Part shown: positions 22,232 through 32,099 of the stretch, one piece after another | Layout of the letters: every line of letters starts with the position of its first letter | Position numbering within the stretch: the first letter of the stretch is position 1 | Source: Trichosporon coremiiforme | Taxonomy: Eukaryota; Basidiomycota; Tremellomycetes; Trichosporonales; Trichosporonaceae | Length of the DNA stretch: 64,000 nt | Direction: 5' to 3' | NCBI GenBank assembly: GCA_039545355.1 | Contig: BCJJ01000024.1 | Coordinates: forward strand, 620,001-684,000 | The notes under the pieces: model-generated | The model's input: the letters and a program-made list of their open reading frames with translations, nothing else | Told to the model about the DNA's origin: nothing | Databases searched by the model: none | Program-made: the position numbers and the translations under genes

Positions 22232-25200
22232 CTGAGGTCAGCTACACTGGGCATGCCCCTTCAGCTGTGACCTACCTGGCAAGCTGAATCACCTCCAACT
22301 CGACCTCCTCGTTGTTGCTGGTGTCAGTTTTCATTGGACATTTTGGCAACCCGCCTCATTCCGCTGACAGCTCATCGGGCATCAGTAGATGCTGGTGGAT
22401 GGCCTGGCTGTCAGTCAGCTACGAGTTCCCGGGACCGGAGCTTTGACTCACGCCTTCGGGGGGGGGGGGGGGGGACAAACAATGTAAACCTGCTTTGGAC
22501 TGGTGTTCAGCTTGCACAGTCGTAGTAGCTGACTCTCGGTGCTCACGCGCTCGGGTGTCCGATGGGCATCTTTAGTTCACCCCAGTCTGCGGCTGGCGGG
22601 CTTGACTGTCTGTTAGCTACAGTATGCGTGGCTGGCTAGCTGCTACTAACTGGCGCATGGGCATGGAGATCCTCCTGTTCTGGTGGTCAGCTCTGCGCCC
22701 ACGAAATACAACTGTGACTCACAGACGGAACGAGTCTCTCACTTAGGGAGCCTGGTCTTGCAGGCGCGACCCTGGGTCACTCTGAGTGTCAGCTTGTTCA
22801 GCCTAGGCGAGCTCAGCTTACCCTCAGGGCCAATGGCTCAGCAGCATTGTCAAGTCATCGTAGCGCGAAAGGCATGCCTGAGGTCAACTGCTTGGCTGAC
22901 GTGTGTAGCCTTGAACATTCGACTCACGAGTCCGAGCCACCGTTCCCCCCCACTGATCCGCTCGGCGCTGCCGTCAGCTTTGTTGGAGATCCGGCGAGCT
23001 GAAATCACTGTTGCATTGCAGAGGTTGCTGCTTGGCGCCAACGAGCCTTCTGACAATGCTGGCGGTCAGCTACACTCTGCAAGTATCAGCTTAACCTCAC
23101 CGCTCTGCTCGCTTTGGAGCGAAAACCCCACGCAAGACCGAGTAACTCTGCTGGTTAGCTTTTGGTGGAGCCATTACTGTACAAGCTGTTGGCTCACTGG
23201 TGGTATCAGCAGTGCTCCAGCTAGGCTGGTGGTGGGGCCAGCCGCTGCCCGCTCAGCATCGTCATATCCGTGGTCGGTCCACTTTCCCGCGTGTGAGGTG
23301 AGCTATTCCTAGCTGTGCCTCACCCTCTCGGCTGGGAGCTCAGCGCCATCGCTGCCGGCGGCTTGACTCTCTGTGCTTCCCTGGCGATCAGCTCAGATGC
23401 CCGGTTAGACTAGCTGTGACTTACCGTTCCAGGTGAACGGCTGCCGTCGATGTCTCAGACATGAGCCTAACTAGCGTCCGCACCTCTTACCACTGAGACT
23501 CGACAGACTTCGCATTGGCTGGCCCGCTGGGTGTTGCTGGCTGTCAGCTTGGACGGAATCCGCGAGCTGTGGCTTGCCAAAGCTATAACTCACTAGACGC
23601 CGATAACCCTCCCATCGGTGGGAACAATGCTGGCAGTCGGCTTCAGCTACCCTAGCTTCAGTACAACCGTGATAGCGTTCACTCACCGCTGAAAGACATC
23701 ATGTGCATGATGGACTCCACGGCCAATCTGTCGGTCAGCTGGAAAGGATCGTACGAGCTCTGAGTTGCCCCTCAATGCCAACAGCCAAAGGCACTGTAGC
23801 TCGCCGGTAGTCAGCCGGGCCATCGTTATGCTACTGCACATGTAGCTTCGAGCTTCAGAACTACCCACCTTGCAGTGTCGATGACCTTGACATCGGTGGG
23901 TCGGCCCGGTAGCTGGACGGCGCTGATCGTCAGCTCAGACGATAGCTACACGGCTGTGGCTCACCATCTTCGAACATGACAGCTGAGCGTGAACGAATAC
24001 CGCAAGTGTCTGCGCGCAGCTGGCGTCAGCTGCACGGGCAAGGGATATAGGCAGCTGGTGCCTACCGTTCCGACCATCGAAGCAACAGCCATGAGAGCTC
24101 CTCAGCAGCGCTGCTGGTAAGCTCTACTCCAAACCTTTCATAGCTCTGACCCACCCCTTCGATTAGCAGCGCACCAAAGATGTTCTTCGCATGGGCAGGT
24201 TGTGAGCAGCTGTCGGTCAGCTGTGGCGAACGGGTGCTAAGCTACATACCGTCAGCACTTCTGCGCCGCCTGTTCAGCTCGCTGCGCTCCCCGCCTGCTT
24301 TCTGGGTACTGGCCATCAGCTATTGGACGGGGGTTACGCAGCTGCGACTCACAAGTCTCCTCCGTGCTTCTGCGCTTGTCAATCGTAGCAAGGAGCAAGG
24401 GCGCATTGTTTGGAAATCGACCTTTGAAACATGCGCCCAAGAGCTGTCCTCATCGGCATCGAGACTGCGTTGCGTTGGGGGCTGGGTGTTAGCTCACAGA
24501 TACCGGGCCACGAGCTGATACTCACGCCCGCTCAAAGAAGCACACTGACAGCGGACAGGGATAGCCCAAGTTGACGCCAAGCCCGACATCGCACTGGCTG
24601 TTAGCTAGAGTGGATGGTTGGCGAGCGGGGAAACTCACGCGTGCGCTCTCCAGCATCCTCGCGTCGTCGTCGTTGACTGGGACGGGCTCGTAATGCGAGA
24701 AGTATCCCCGGCGAAGGGGAAGATTTCTGAGCCAGAAGAAGCATGATCCTGTGCGCAGGGGCGGCCAGTGGTTTAAGCTCTTCCGCCACTCTGACAGTCA
24801 GCTATCGCCATGGTCTATGGACGGTGAAGCTTACCTTTCTCACCTTTGCGAACTCCAGACTCCTTGCCGTGTCGCCGACGTGAGAGTAGTGCGGCGATAA
24901 ACCCCCCGACCGCCTCCTCGATTCCTGAGACTGGAGTCGCAAGGTCGCTTTCAGAACTGGCTGTCAGCTGTCACCCTCTTGGAGGTAGAAGCTCACCAGC
25001 GTCCTCCTTCAGCTCCCCCCCCCTCCCCCCCCTCGCATTCAGCGTCGTTGACAGACCAGACCACAGCAAAGTCCGTCCCTGGTCAAGTCCAGGAGCACGT
25101 AACATGCTGCCTGTCAGCTATCGAAACCCAATGGCCCTAGCATGAAACTAGCCTTCGTCGACAGACGACCTGATACCCTGTCTCGCTTACAGGGTGGCGA

Positions 25201-25675
25201 CGACGTTCCCAACAGTCTTCCGGAGCCCCTGACGAGGTCACCATTGAGACATGGGGAGGATGATCTGTGGGTCAACTCACGGCAAGGGCGCACAGCTCTC
25301 ACAACTCACGTGCAACGCGGGCATCATCAGCAGCTGCTCCGTCAGTTCATGGTGCTCACATCAGGGAAACTGACAGCAAGGACGTGAGCGGAGACCTGAT
25401 GGTCAGCTCAGTGTTGGGCCCCCCGAAGCTCATCTCTTCGAGAAGAGACTCTGCTTCGGAGCAGCCTTCAGTGCGTAGCCTGGGTTCAGCTCAAAGATCA
25501 GCGATAGGGCAGCTCACCTTTCCGGAGCGAGAGTCCGCATCGGAGGGACGCTCAGTGAGAAGACTTGGGGTCAGCTCACTGCAGGATCCTTGCCAGCTCA
25601 CCTCCCCAAACATCCCGCGTTGAAGGAGCGTTCAGTGCATAGACTGGAGTCAGCTTACCAAACCAAGAGCACCTA

Positions 25676-25702
25676 AACTAGGGTCACAGGTTAAGTCGAA
25701 CG
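25676..25702 (+). repeat. Left terminal inverted repeat of Tc1 element
   Basis: Twenty-seven bases, exactly complementary to 27406-27432. Sequence similarity stops directly after CGAACG, which defines the inner edge. Confidence 0.9.
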
Positions 25703-26117
25703 GATGCGCACGGTCCCGTCATCGTCAACCTCGCCGTGGCTCATGTTCTGATCCATAACTCATGCAACGGTACTCTTTATGCCTAGAAACTCCGCGTAGA
25801 GCCGAAAGGAATGCTTGGCAGCTCGGACAAATGGAGCTGCAGAGCGCACCGTGCATACTGGCCACCACACCACCACAATAAAGCTGCATGTCACCACCCT
25901 CCTTATCGCCCTAGATCTCAGCCACCGAGGCCTGTGCTTGCCCCAAATCTTTCATGTATCAAGCTCCGAAGCTGGGCTTTTGGAAAATCCAAGAATTGAG
26001 TCGAAACCATGCATATCGGCAGCGGAGTCCGTCCGACTGTCCATCTTTGTGGCATATAAGCCTCCTTGAGTGCCACTTCTCTTCCACAACAGCTCTACCT
26101 CATCAGAACTTGCAGCT

Positions 26118-27258
26118 ATGCCTCGCCCTTGCCTCACACCTCGCCGCCGCGCCAAGATTGCGTCCTTGGCTCGCTACCGCAGCTATTCCTCTGTCGCCTG
26201 GGAGTACAACGTCGCCAAGAGCACTGTGGGTTACTGTGTGATGTTAGCTCGCCTCCAGGCTCTCATTCCACCTGCTCTGGCTGTTCTGAACCCTGTCCAG
26301 GGGATCCGCATCCCCCGCAGCCACACCAAGCTCACTCCCGACAACCTCAGAGCGATCTACGAGGTCTTTGAGGCTCAGCCCTTCGCCAGCAATCGTGAGG
26401 TGTTGGACACTCTTGCAGACAGAGACATTGTCCTCTCTCTCATGACTCTGCGCCGTGCACGTCGCCAGCTTGGTTATGGCCGCTTTGTGGCTCTTGTGCG
26501 GCCGTATCTAAGCCCCCTTCACAAGGAGAAGCGTCTCGCTTATGCTCTTGAGCAGCAGCGACTCTTCCAAGAGTGGAGGAAGGTGATCTTCTGTGACGAG
26601 GTCCCTCTCTACATTGACCAGCTCCACAGAGCATATGTGACGCGCCCCATCGGTTCTGACCGTGCCAATGAGCGGTGAGTGTCTTTCCTGACGTTCTACA
26701 TGCTGTGGAAGAGTGCTGACACTCAGGTACATCCAGTACACCTCCAGATCGAGCTGTGGGTCGATTATGTGCTGGGGGGCTATCTGGTATGGCGGCAAGT
26801 CGAAGCTGGTGTGGTTTGACACCTCCCAGTCGACCTCCAAGCGCAAGGGAGTCAATGCGGCCATCTATCGCACCCAGGTGACTGAGAAGGAGTTGTTTGA
26901 TTGCTGGAAGCGTGTCAAGACTCAGTGGCGTGGTTATGGCTTGCCCTGGGTTGTAGAGGACAACGCTGTCGTCCACACAGCCAAGGCCACCCGTGGCAAG
27001 GCAGAGCAACTTGGCATGCGCTTCCTGCCTCACCCTCCCTGCTCTCCTTGCCTCAACCCCATTGAGAACCTTTGGAGCAACCTCAAGCGCCGCCTGGCCC
27101 GTCTCAACCCTCGTCCCACCACCCAGGAGGGGCTATTCGCTGCCGCTACGGAGCTCTGGAACACCTATGATCAGAATGAGATCGACCGACTTATCATGTC
27201 CATGCCTAACAGGATCAAGGACACCATCTCTGCTAATGGAGGACACATTAAGTATTGA
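26118..27258 (+). CDS. Tc1/mariner DD34E transposase
   Basis: Exons 26118-26674 and 26727-27258, separated by a 52-nt intron with GTGAGT donor, CTGAC branch and CAG acceptor; 362 aa, usual for the family. The N-terminal part (about residues 1-110) is a helix-turn-helix-rich DNA-binding region. The catalytic triad is visible: Asp in IFCDEVPLY, Asp in VVEDNAVVH, and Glu in LNPIENLWSNLK, with 34 residues between the second Asp and the Glu. It performs cut-and-paste transposition at TA sites. No stop or frameshift is present, so the protein may be functional. An in-frame GTG at 26070 was rejected as start in favour of ATG 26118. Confidence 0.95.
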
Positions 27259-27405
27259 TCCCAGGTGCACCATGCTTCGTATATAGGTTACCAAGACTCC
27301 CATGCACGTGGAACAACTGTTTATAGAGCAAGAAACATGCATATGCATGAGTTATTCGTGGTTGCAGCGAGGTCGACAGTTCACGGCCTCGTTTGTGGCA
27401 CCACT

Positions 27406-27432
27406 CGTTCGACTTAACCTGTGACCCTAGTT
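27406..27432 (-). repeat. Right terminal inverted repeat of Tc1 element
   Basis: Perfect complement of 25676-25702, followed by the TA duplication at 27433. Confidence 0.9.
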
Positions 27433-28164
27433 TAAGCTCACCTCCCCTGCGAGACTTTTGCCGTGTAACACACCAACAGTCCCCACACAGGGCAAAGGCA
27501 GCTGAGGACATGTGACGTTGGTGCTCAGCTCAGCAGGAGAGATTCCGTAGCTCACCTCCCCGAAACAGAGTGTGCATCAGGCGAAGGAGCACTCAGTGCG
27601 CAGACTTGTAGACTGGAGTCAGCTCTACCTCGCGAAAAGATCTAAGCTCTTCCCAGATCCCCTGCGTGCGACACTCGAGCTCCACAGTCGATACTCGCGC
27701 CTGGCGCTGGTGGTCAGCTACAAGAAGGGGGCTAAGCTCACCCCCGTCCAACACTGGATAACAGCTGCGTCTGGTGCTTGAATTCAGCTCCTGAATCATG
27801 GGTTTGCAGGTCCGCGGCTCGCCCTTCTCGTCTGTGGGTGTCTGCCTCGAGTGCGAGAGCAAGTCGGAGCATACGAGTCTTGACTGCAGGCAGCTAACTG
27901 GAGGTGGGCAACTTACCTTCTCCAGCGAGAGGCTGCGTTGGGATCACTCAGCAAGAAGACTGGGGTCAGCTCCAACACTGAGATGATATGAGCTCACCCC
28001 TGATCCTCTGCGTGGACACTCGATACCTCTACAGTGGATACTCGCGCGCGGGCTGGGAGTCAGCTACAGTACATGGACGGTGGGTGAGCTCACCTCCCCG
28101 CAACTGGATGACCGTCGCGTACGGATCTGGTGGTCAGCTCAACGTTCGACAGTTGCCAGCTCAT

Positions 28165-28688
28165 CCTTCCCTTGAGCTACGGGCTGAACTGGGACGCATA
28201 CTGGGTGGTGAACTTGGTGAGTGACCAACGACCAAACAGCCAAAGGATCCAAAGGACGTGTACGAGAATCAGAGAAGGTGACTGTGCACTTATGCTCCCG
28301 CTGGGCGCTGGCGGTGCTGGCGGCGCTGGAGAGGATGATTTGATCGGCGCCGGATTGAGCATGGGAGTTATGGCGATCGCTTGGGAGACTGGGGGGAGGG
28401 CGTGGGAGACGATCGGCGTCGATACTACTCCACCACACCACCTCAACATTGCCAACTCCCTCAGCGTGCGACGTTATCAGCTGTGCGCATCCTTACGCAC
28501 CTTCTGGCACTTCCCCACGTCCTAGAGACAGTCAGCAATCTCCCCTCAGTCACTAGAGCGTCAGCAGCATCAGTAGATCCAAGATGCCAGCCCTTAGCCG
28601 CCACAAACGTCTCCTCTTCCTTCTCGAGTCAAAGTCAGGATACATATGGCAATTACGGTGCCGCGAGCAACTTGGGGCTCTCGGAGAT
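28165..28688. other. Stretch between array and metacaspase gene
   Basis: Mostly unassigned. On the minus strand an ATG at 28449 opens a frame of about 90 codons with an Ala/Pro/Ser-rich part and a hydrophobic segment (about 28200-28240), stopping at 28177. This could be the first exon of the array gene, but I could not join it to a downstream segment convincingly. Confidence 0.3.
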
Positions 28689-30441
28689 TTAACAGATGAA
28701 CATGAGGTTCGTGTCGATGGGGTGCGACGCCGACAGCTGGGGTTTCTGGTCGTAGCGGCCCGCGAGCTCGTCGCGGATCGAGCGGAGGAGCATGACGTAG
28801 CTCTGGCGCGGGTTCTTCGTTAAAGCCGCAATAAAGGCGTAACTCATAGCCCCCGTAGCACGTCAGATCCGTTAGCGCTTGCAAAAGAGGAAGAAGAAAC
28901 AGTGGAGGACATGGATGGATGGAGGAGGTGGATGAGTGGTGGTTTCGTGAGAGTGTGGTATGGTGGAGGTGGAGGTTTGGTGGAGGCATGGTGGAGGTCA
29001 GATCTGGTGGTGGCAAAACTCACCCTGCTTCCTGCGTATCGGCGGAGGTCTGCGAGTCCTTGCATCCGGACCACATGACGACGTCAGCGGGCGACGTGCG
29101 GGTCTGCTTGGTGACCTCTCCCGCCTTCGAGTTGGATCCCATGAGGTTCTTGCCGACGCTCATGAGGCCCGAGACGACGCCACCAATGTCGCCGCGGAGG
29201 TACGACATGCCTGCGCCGAGCACGCCCTGCCCCGCCTCGGCGAGCAGGTTGGGTTCCTTGATCTTGCCCTCAGTCGAGTACACGTAGGGCAGGTCGAGAC
29301 AGGTGGCCGAGTGGCACGAGTCGAAGATGGCTGTGAGGCGGCATCCGGCGGGGAGAGGGCGGACGAGGCGCATGTGCACTTGTGTGTCAGTTACCACCAG
29401 GACTACACAACTTACGCTCGTCGTCGACAATGTGGCCCGCCTGCTTGAAGTCGAGGGGGTAGATGACCTCGTCGTAACCGTCGTCCTCGTCTCCGTCCTG
29501 GTCCTTGGTCTGGCCGCCGTGGCCCGAGTAGTGGAAGAAGAGGGCGTCGTTGGCGCGCGCGCCCTGCACGAGCCACTGCATCGCCGCAATCATATTGGCG
29601 CGCGTCGGGATCTGGCGCGGGTTTCGCGAGTCGTCCGTCAGCACCACCATGTCGTCGGGCTTGTACCCGTGGCGCTCGATCAGGAACTTTTGCACGTTGT
29701 GCACGTCGTTGATGCACCCGCGCAGCTCGCCCGACTGGCCGCGGTAGTTGATGCCGATCAGGAGTGCCTTTCGCTTGCCAGTACCTGATTAAGCAATGTC
29801 GGGGGCCAAAGCGCGGCGCGAATCAGTGTCAGCTGCCATAGTTACACGTCGCCACTGCGGTACTCACACTGCGAGTACTGGAAGTACGGCTGCTGCTGCT
29901 GCCCATGGTGGCCCTGGAACTGAGGGCCGTAGTGCTGAGTTCCAGACGGGGGGGCTGAGGTTAGCTGAGGTTCGATGCCGCAGCTTACGAGGAGGAGCGC
30001 CCTGGGGAGGCTGGTAGTGCTGCTGGGGCGGGCCCGACGGGGGCTGGTAACCCGCGGCGGTGGGCTGGTAGTGGCTAGGCGGGGGAGCACCGGTGGGAGG
30101 CGGGAAGTGCTGCTGCTGGTAGTTCTGAGGAGGGGGAGCCTGCGGGTATCCGCCCTGCTGGTATCCTCCCTGCTGGTACCCGCCCTGCTGCTGGTATCCG
30201 CCCTGCTGGGGGTATCCTCCGTAGCTGGATGTCAGTGCTGTCGCCTGGTCGCCGACGTCACAACAACATTGCGGCCGGCGTCGTCCGGAGGCTTGGACGG
30301 CGGACGCCAAGACTCGGGCCAATCATCACCGCCATCGCTTACTCACCCACGCTGCTGACCGCCGTACTGCTGCTGGGGCGGGGGCGGGTTGTTGGACCAC
30401 TGGGGGGGAGGGGGGTTGTTCTGATACTGGTTGTAGGCCAT
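28689..30441 (-). CDS. Type I metacaspase
   Basis: Six exons (30441-30347, 30224-29989, 29954-29868, 29784-29416, 29378-29024, 28842-28689) give 431 aa. The first 135 residues are a Gln/Pro/Tyr-rich prodomain with GYQQGGY-type repeats, typical of fungal type I metacaspases. The peptidase domain follows: catalytic His in FFHYSGHGG (about 228) and catalytic Cys in DSCHSAT (about 284). Expected role is a Ca-dependent Arg/Lys-specific cysteine protease linked to stress response, protein-aggregate handling and cell death. The end, [14 protein letters not shown], matches the family. The last intron ends in GG where AG is expected before the conserved GAMS segment; the nearest AG lies nine bases downstream and drops three residues (Ala-Met-Ser) in frame. 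The other junctions are canonical. Confidence 0.93.
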
Positions 30442-30852
30442 GATGCTTGTGTTGTGACAAGATACGGCTTGCAACGATGAGAAAGCAAGTTGACAACAAC
30501 AGGGCAACAGGGCAACCCACGTCAATGAATAGCTGGCTGGGCGCTGCACAGGTGGTGATCGACGCGTGCGGCCTACGGGACTATGGGCGACGGCGGCGAT
30601 GCGGAACCATTTGCACGGTGGGTGAGGCTAAAAGTAGCCAGGCCACCCAGGTAGCGTCCTTCTACGTACGGCCAAAGCCGCCAAGGCCGAATCTGACAGC
30701 CGCCCGCACGAAAAGCGCAGACGCGCGGCAGCTGTGCAGCTGTGTCCGACGCTTAGTCAACGTGTGCTATGCATATAACTGATCGCTAAGTCACTCTACA
30801 ATACTGCTGTTGTCTGTACTGCTGTCTGCTGCTGCTCGCCGCGGCCGCCCTC
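30442..30852. other. Intergenic, metacaspase promoter side
   Basis: Holds the upstream region of the metacaspase gene and the 3' end of the MBF1 gene; both are read on the minus strand. No further gene, TATA box or repeat was recognised. Confidence 0.5.
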
Positions 30853-31602
30853 TTACTTCTTCTTGGGTCCGTGGAGGGGCTGGCCAATCGACGACGCAGC
30901 ACCACGCAGCTTGACGCCGACAATGCGCTCGAGCTTGCCGAGCAGCTGCTGGTTGGGCAGCGCGCGTCCAGATTCGAGGTCGGCAATGTCCTGCGGCTTG
31001 GCGTTGGCGGCAGTCGCGAGCTCCTTCTGGGTCATCGACTTTCCGTCCGCGTTCTTCTTCGCCATACGCGCCGTAGCGAGCGCCTTGCCGACAGAGATGT
31101 CGACCTTCTCAGGGGGCTTGGGGGCGTCGTCGGCGTCAAGCTTGCCGAGCTTCTGGTAGTTGGTGGCTGCGGTTAGCTAAGCACATTCATGGGTGAGCAT
31201 GGACGGGCCGTACAGCGGCCGATAAACGATTGCACGTAAACAAGGGATCGCCGCCCGGCTCCCGAAAAGGGCTGCAGGAAACGACGGGTGCGGCGCCGCC
31301 CACCTCTGGCCCAGAAAACACTCACCTCCTCCAGCCTGGGCACGGCCCTTGGCGGTGGTCGAGGTGACGGTACCGGCGCGCTGGGCAGCGTTGAGGGCAG
31401 AGCCCTTGGCAACGGTAGGGCGCTTGGTTCCGAAACCGATAACGGTAGGCTTGTCGTCCCAGTTAGACTGCAGGTTGTGATTGCGTGTTTAGGCCCAAGT
31501 AATGCGTGTCGCGTGCATGTGTGCGGGTATTGTCGGTGGAGGCCAGGAGGAGCGGCACGTCAGCGCCCGCAGCGTCGCGAGTTTTCGGCAGGAACTCACC
31601 AT
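30853..31602 (-). CDS. MBF1: Multiprotein bridging factor 1
   Basis: Exons 31602-31600, 31467-31326 and 31166-30853 encode 152 aa, the usual MBF1 length. The first coding exon is just the ATG; the second begins SNWDDKPTVIGFG. The N-terminal MBF1 domain is followed from about residue 75 by a Cro/C1-type helix-turn-helix containing the MTQKELA and DIADLESGRA helices, and the basic tail HGPKKK. MBF1 is a conserved coactivator that bridges TATA-binding protein and bZIP activators, and it also binds stalled ribosomes to suppress frameshifting. Introns are 132 and 159 nt with standard signals. Recognition is secure. Confidence 0.95.
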
Positions 31603-32099
31603 GATTGCAGAAGAGTTGATCAGGGTGTTGGGGGTGACTTGAAGGTGAGAACTTTGTGGTGACCAGCTGCTTTGTGCTTGCTGTTATCAGTGGAAAGCGG
31701 TAGAAGTCGTTGCAAAACGGCCTGCCTGCTGGCGAGTCGTGATCTCGTCAGGAGTCAGAACGGTCGGAGCCGCAAATTCGCGGGAGCAAAAGCCATGTGG
31801 CACAATGCGTCATCGCCTGGTGCGAAAGGCGACTGTGTGACTGTAAGGGCGCTGCGCAGCTTCAGTGCGGAACTACTTCGGAGACATCACTACGCCAGTC
31901 AGGGCGCATTGGCAGCGGCAGGGGCCGCTCTGTCGATCATCAACGATTCAGTGGCACTTAGTTGTCATTCCGGGCATCGTGGTAGAGCACCAGGCTCATG
32001 CATGAATAACGTAGCTTGCAAGCGTGAAAGGTATAGAGTGACTACGGCATGGGACATAGGTAGGAGGCGATTATGATGGCGTGTTCCGCTAGGTGCACC
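31603..32099. other. Intergenic, MBF1 promoter side
   Basis: About 500 nt between the start of MBF1 and the stop of the CAP-protein gene. Only short unconvincing open frames; no repeat or clear control element. Confidence 0.5.

Larger units (their letters stand above)
25674..27434 (+). mobile_element. Tc1/mariner-type DNA transposon
   Basis: Element body 25676-27432 (1757 bp) is bounded by perfect 27-bp terminal inverted repeats starting AACTAGGGTCACAGG and flanked by TA duplications at 25674-25675 and 27433-27434. This is the classical Tc1/mariner target-site signature. It carries one transposase gene in plus orientation. The element sits inside an intron-like unit of the surrounding array: removing it with one TA copy restores a 39-nt unit with normal donor, branch and acceptor. 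Perfect repeats and an unbroken transposase frame suggest recent arrival. Confidence 0.92.
22232..28164 (-). other. Intron-dense array or gene of micro-exons
   Basis: Read on the minus strand, this stretch repeats about 40 times a unit that looks like a host intron: a donor such as GTGAGCT or GTAAGC, 20-35 nt of variable sequence, AGCTGAC or AGCTAAC, and a terminal AG. Examples: 28093-28053, 27997-27960, 27741-27707, 25601-25564, 25517-25480, 24997-24962, 24834-24791, 24638-24594, 24525-24482, 24352-24309, 24249-24210, 23964-23923, 23100-23059, 22821-22782, 22722-22680, 22546-22500, 22451-22408. Usual length is 35-57 nt. Segments between units are about 20-150 nt. Joining five consecutive segments (about 25077-24422) keeps a frame open for about 155 codons, but I could not extend one frame across the whole array; some donors are degenerate. 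It is either a gene with extreme intron density or its decaying remains. The protein is not recognised. Confidence 0.6.

Noticed and set aside
22232..28164. CRISPR-like or simple satellite reading of the array
   Set aside because: The recurring words are short, match host splice signals in order, and spacers and units vary in length; it is not a uniform repeat-spacer array.
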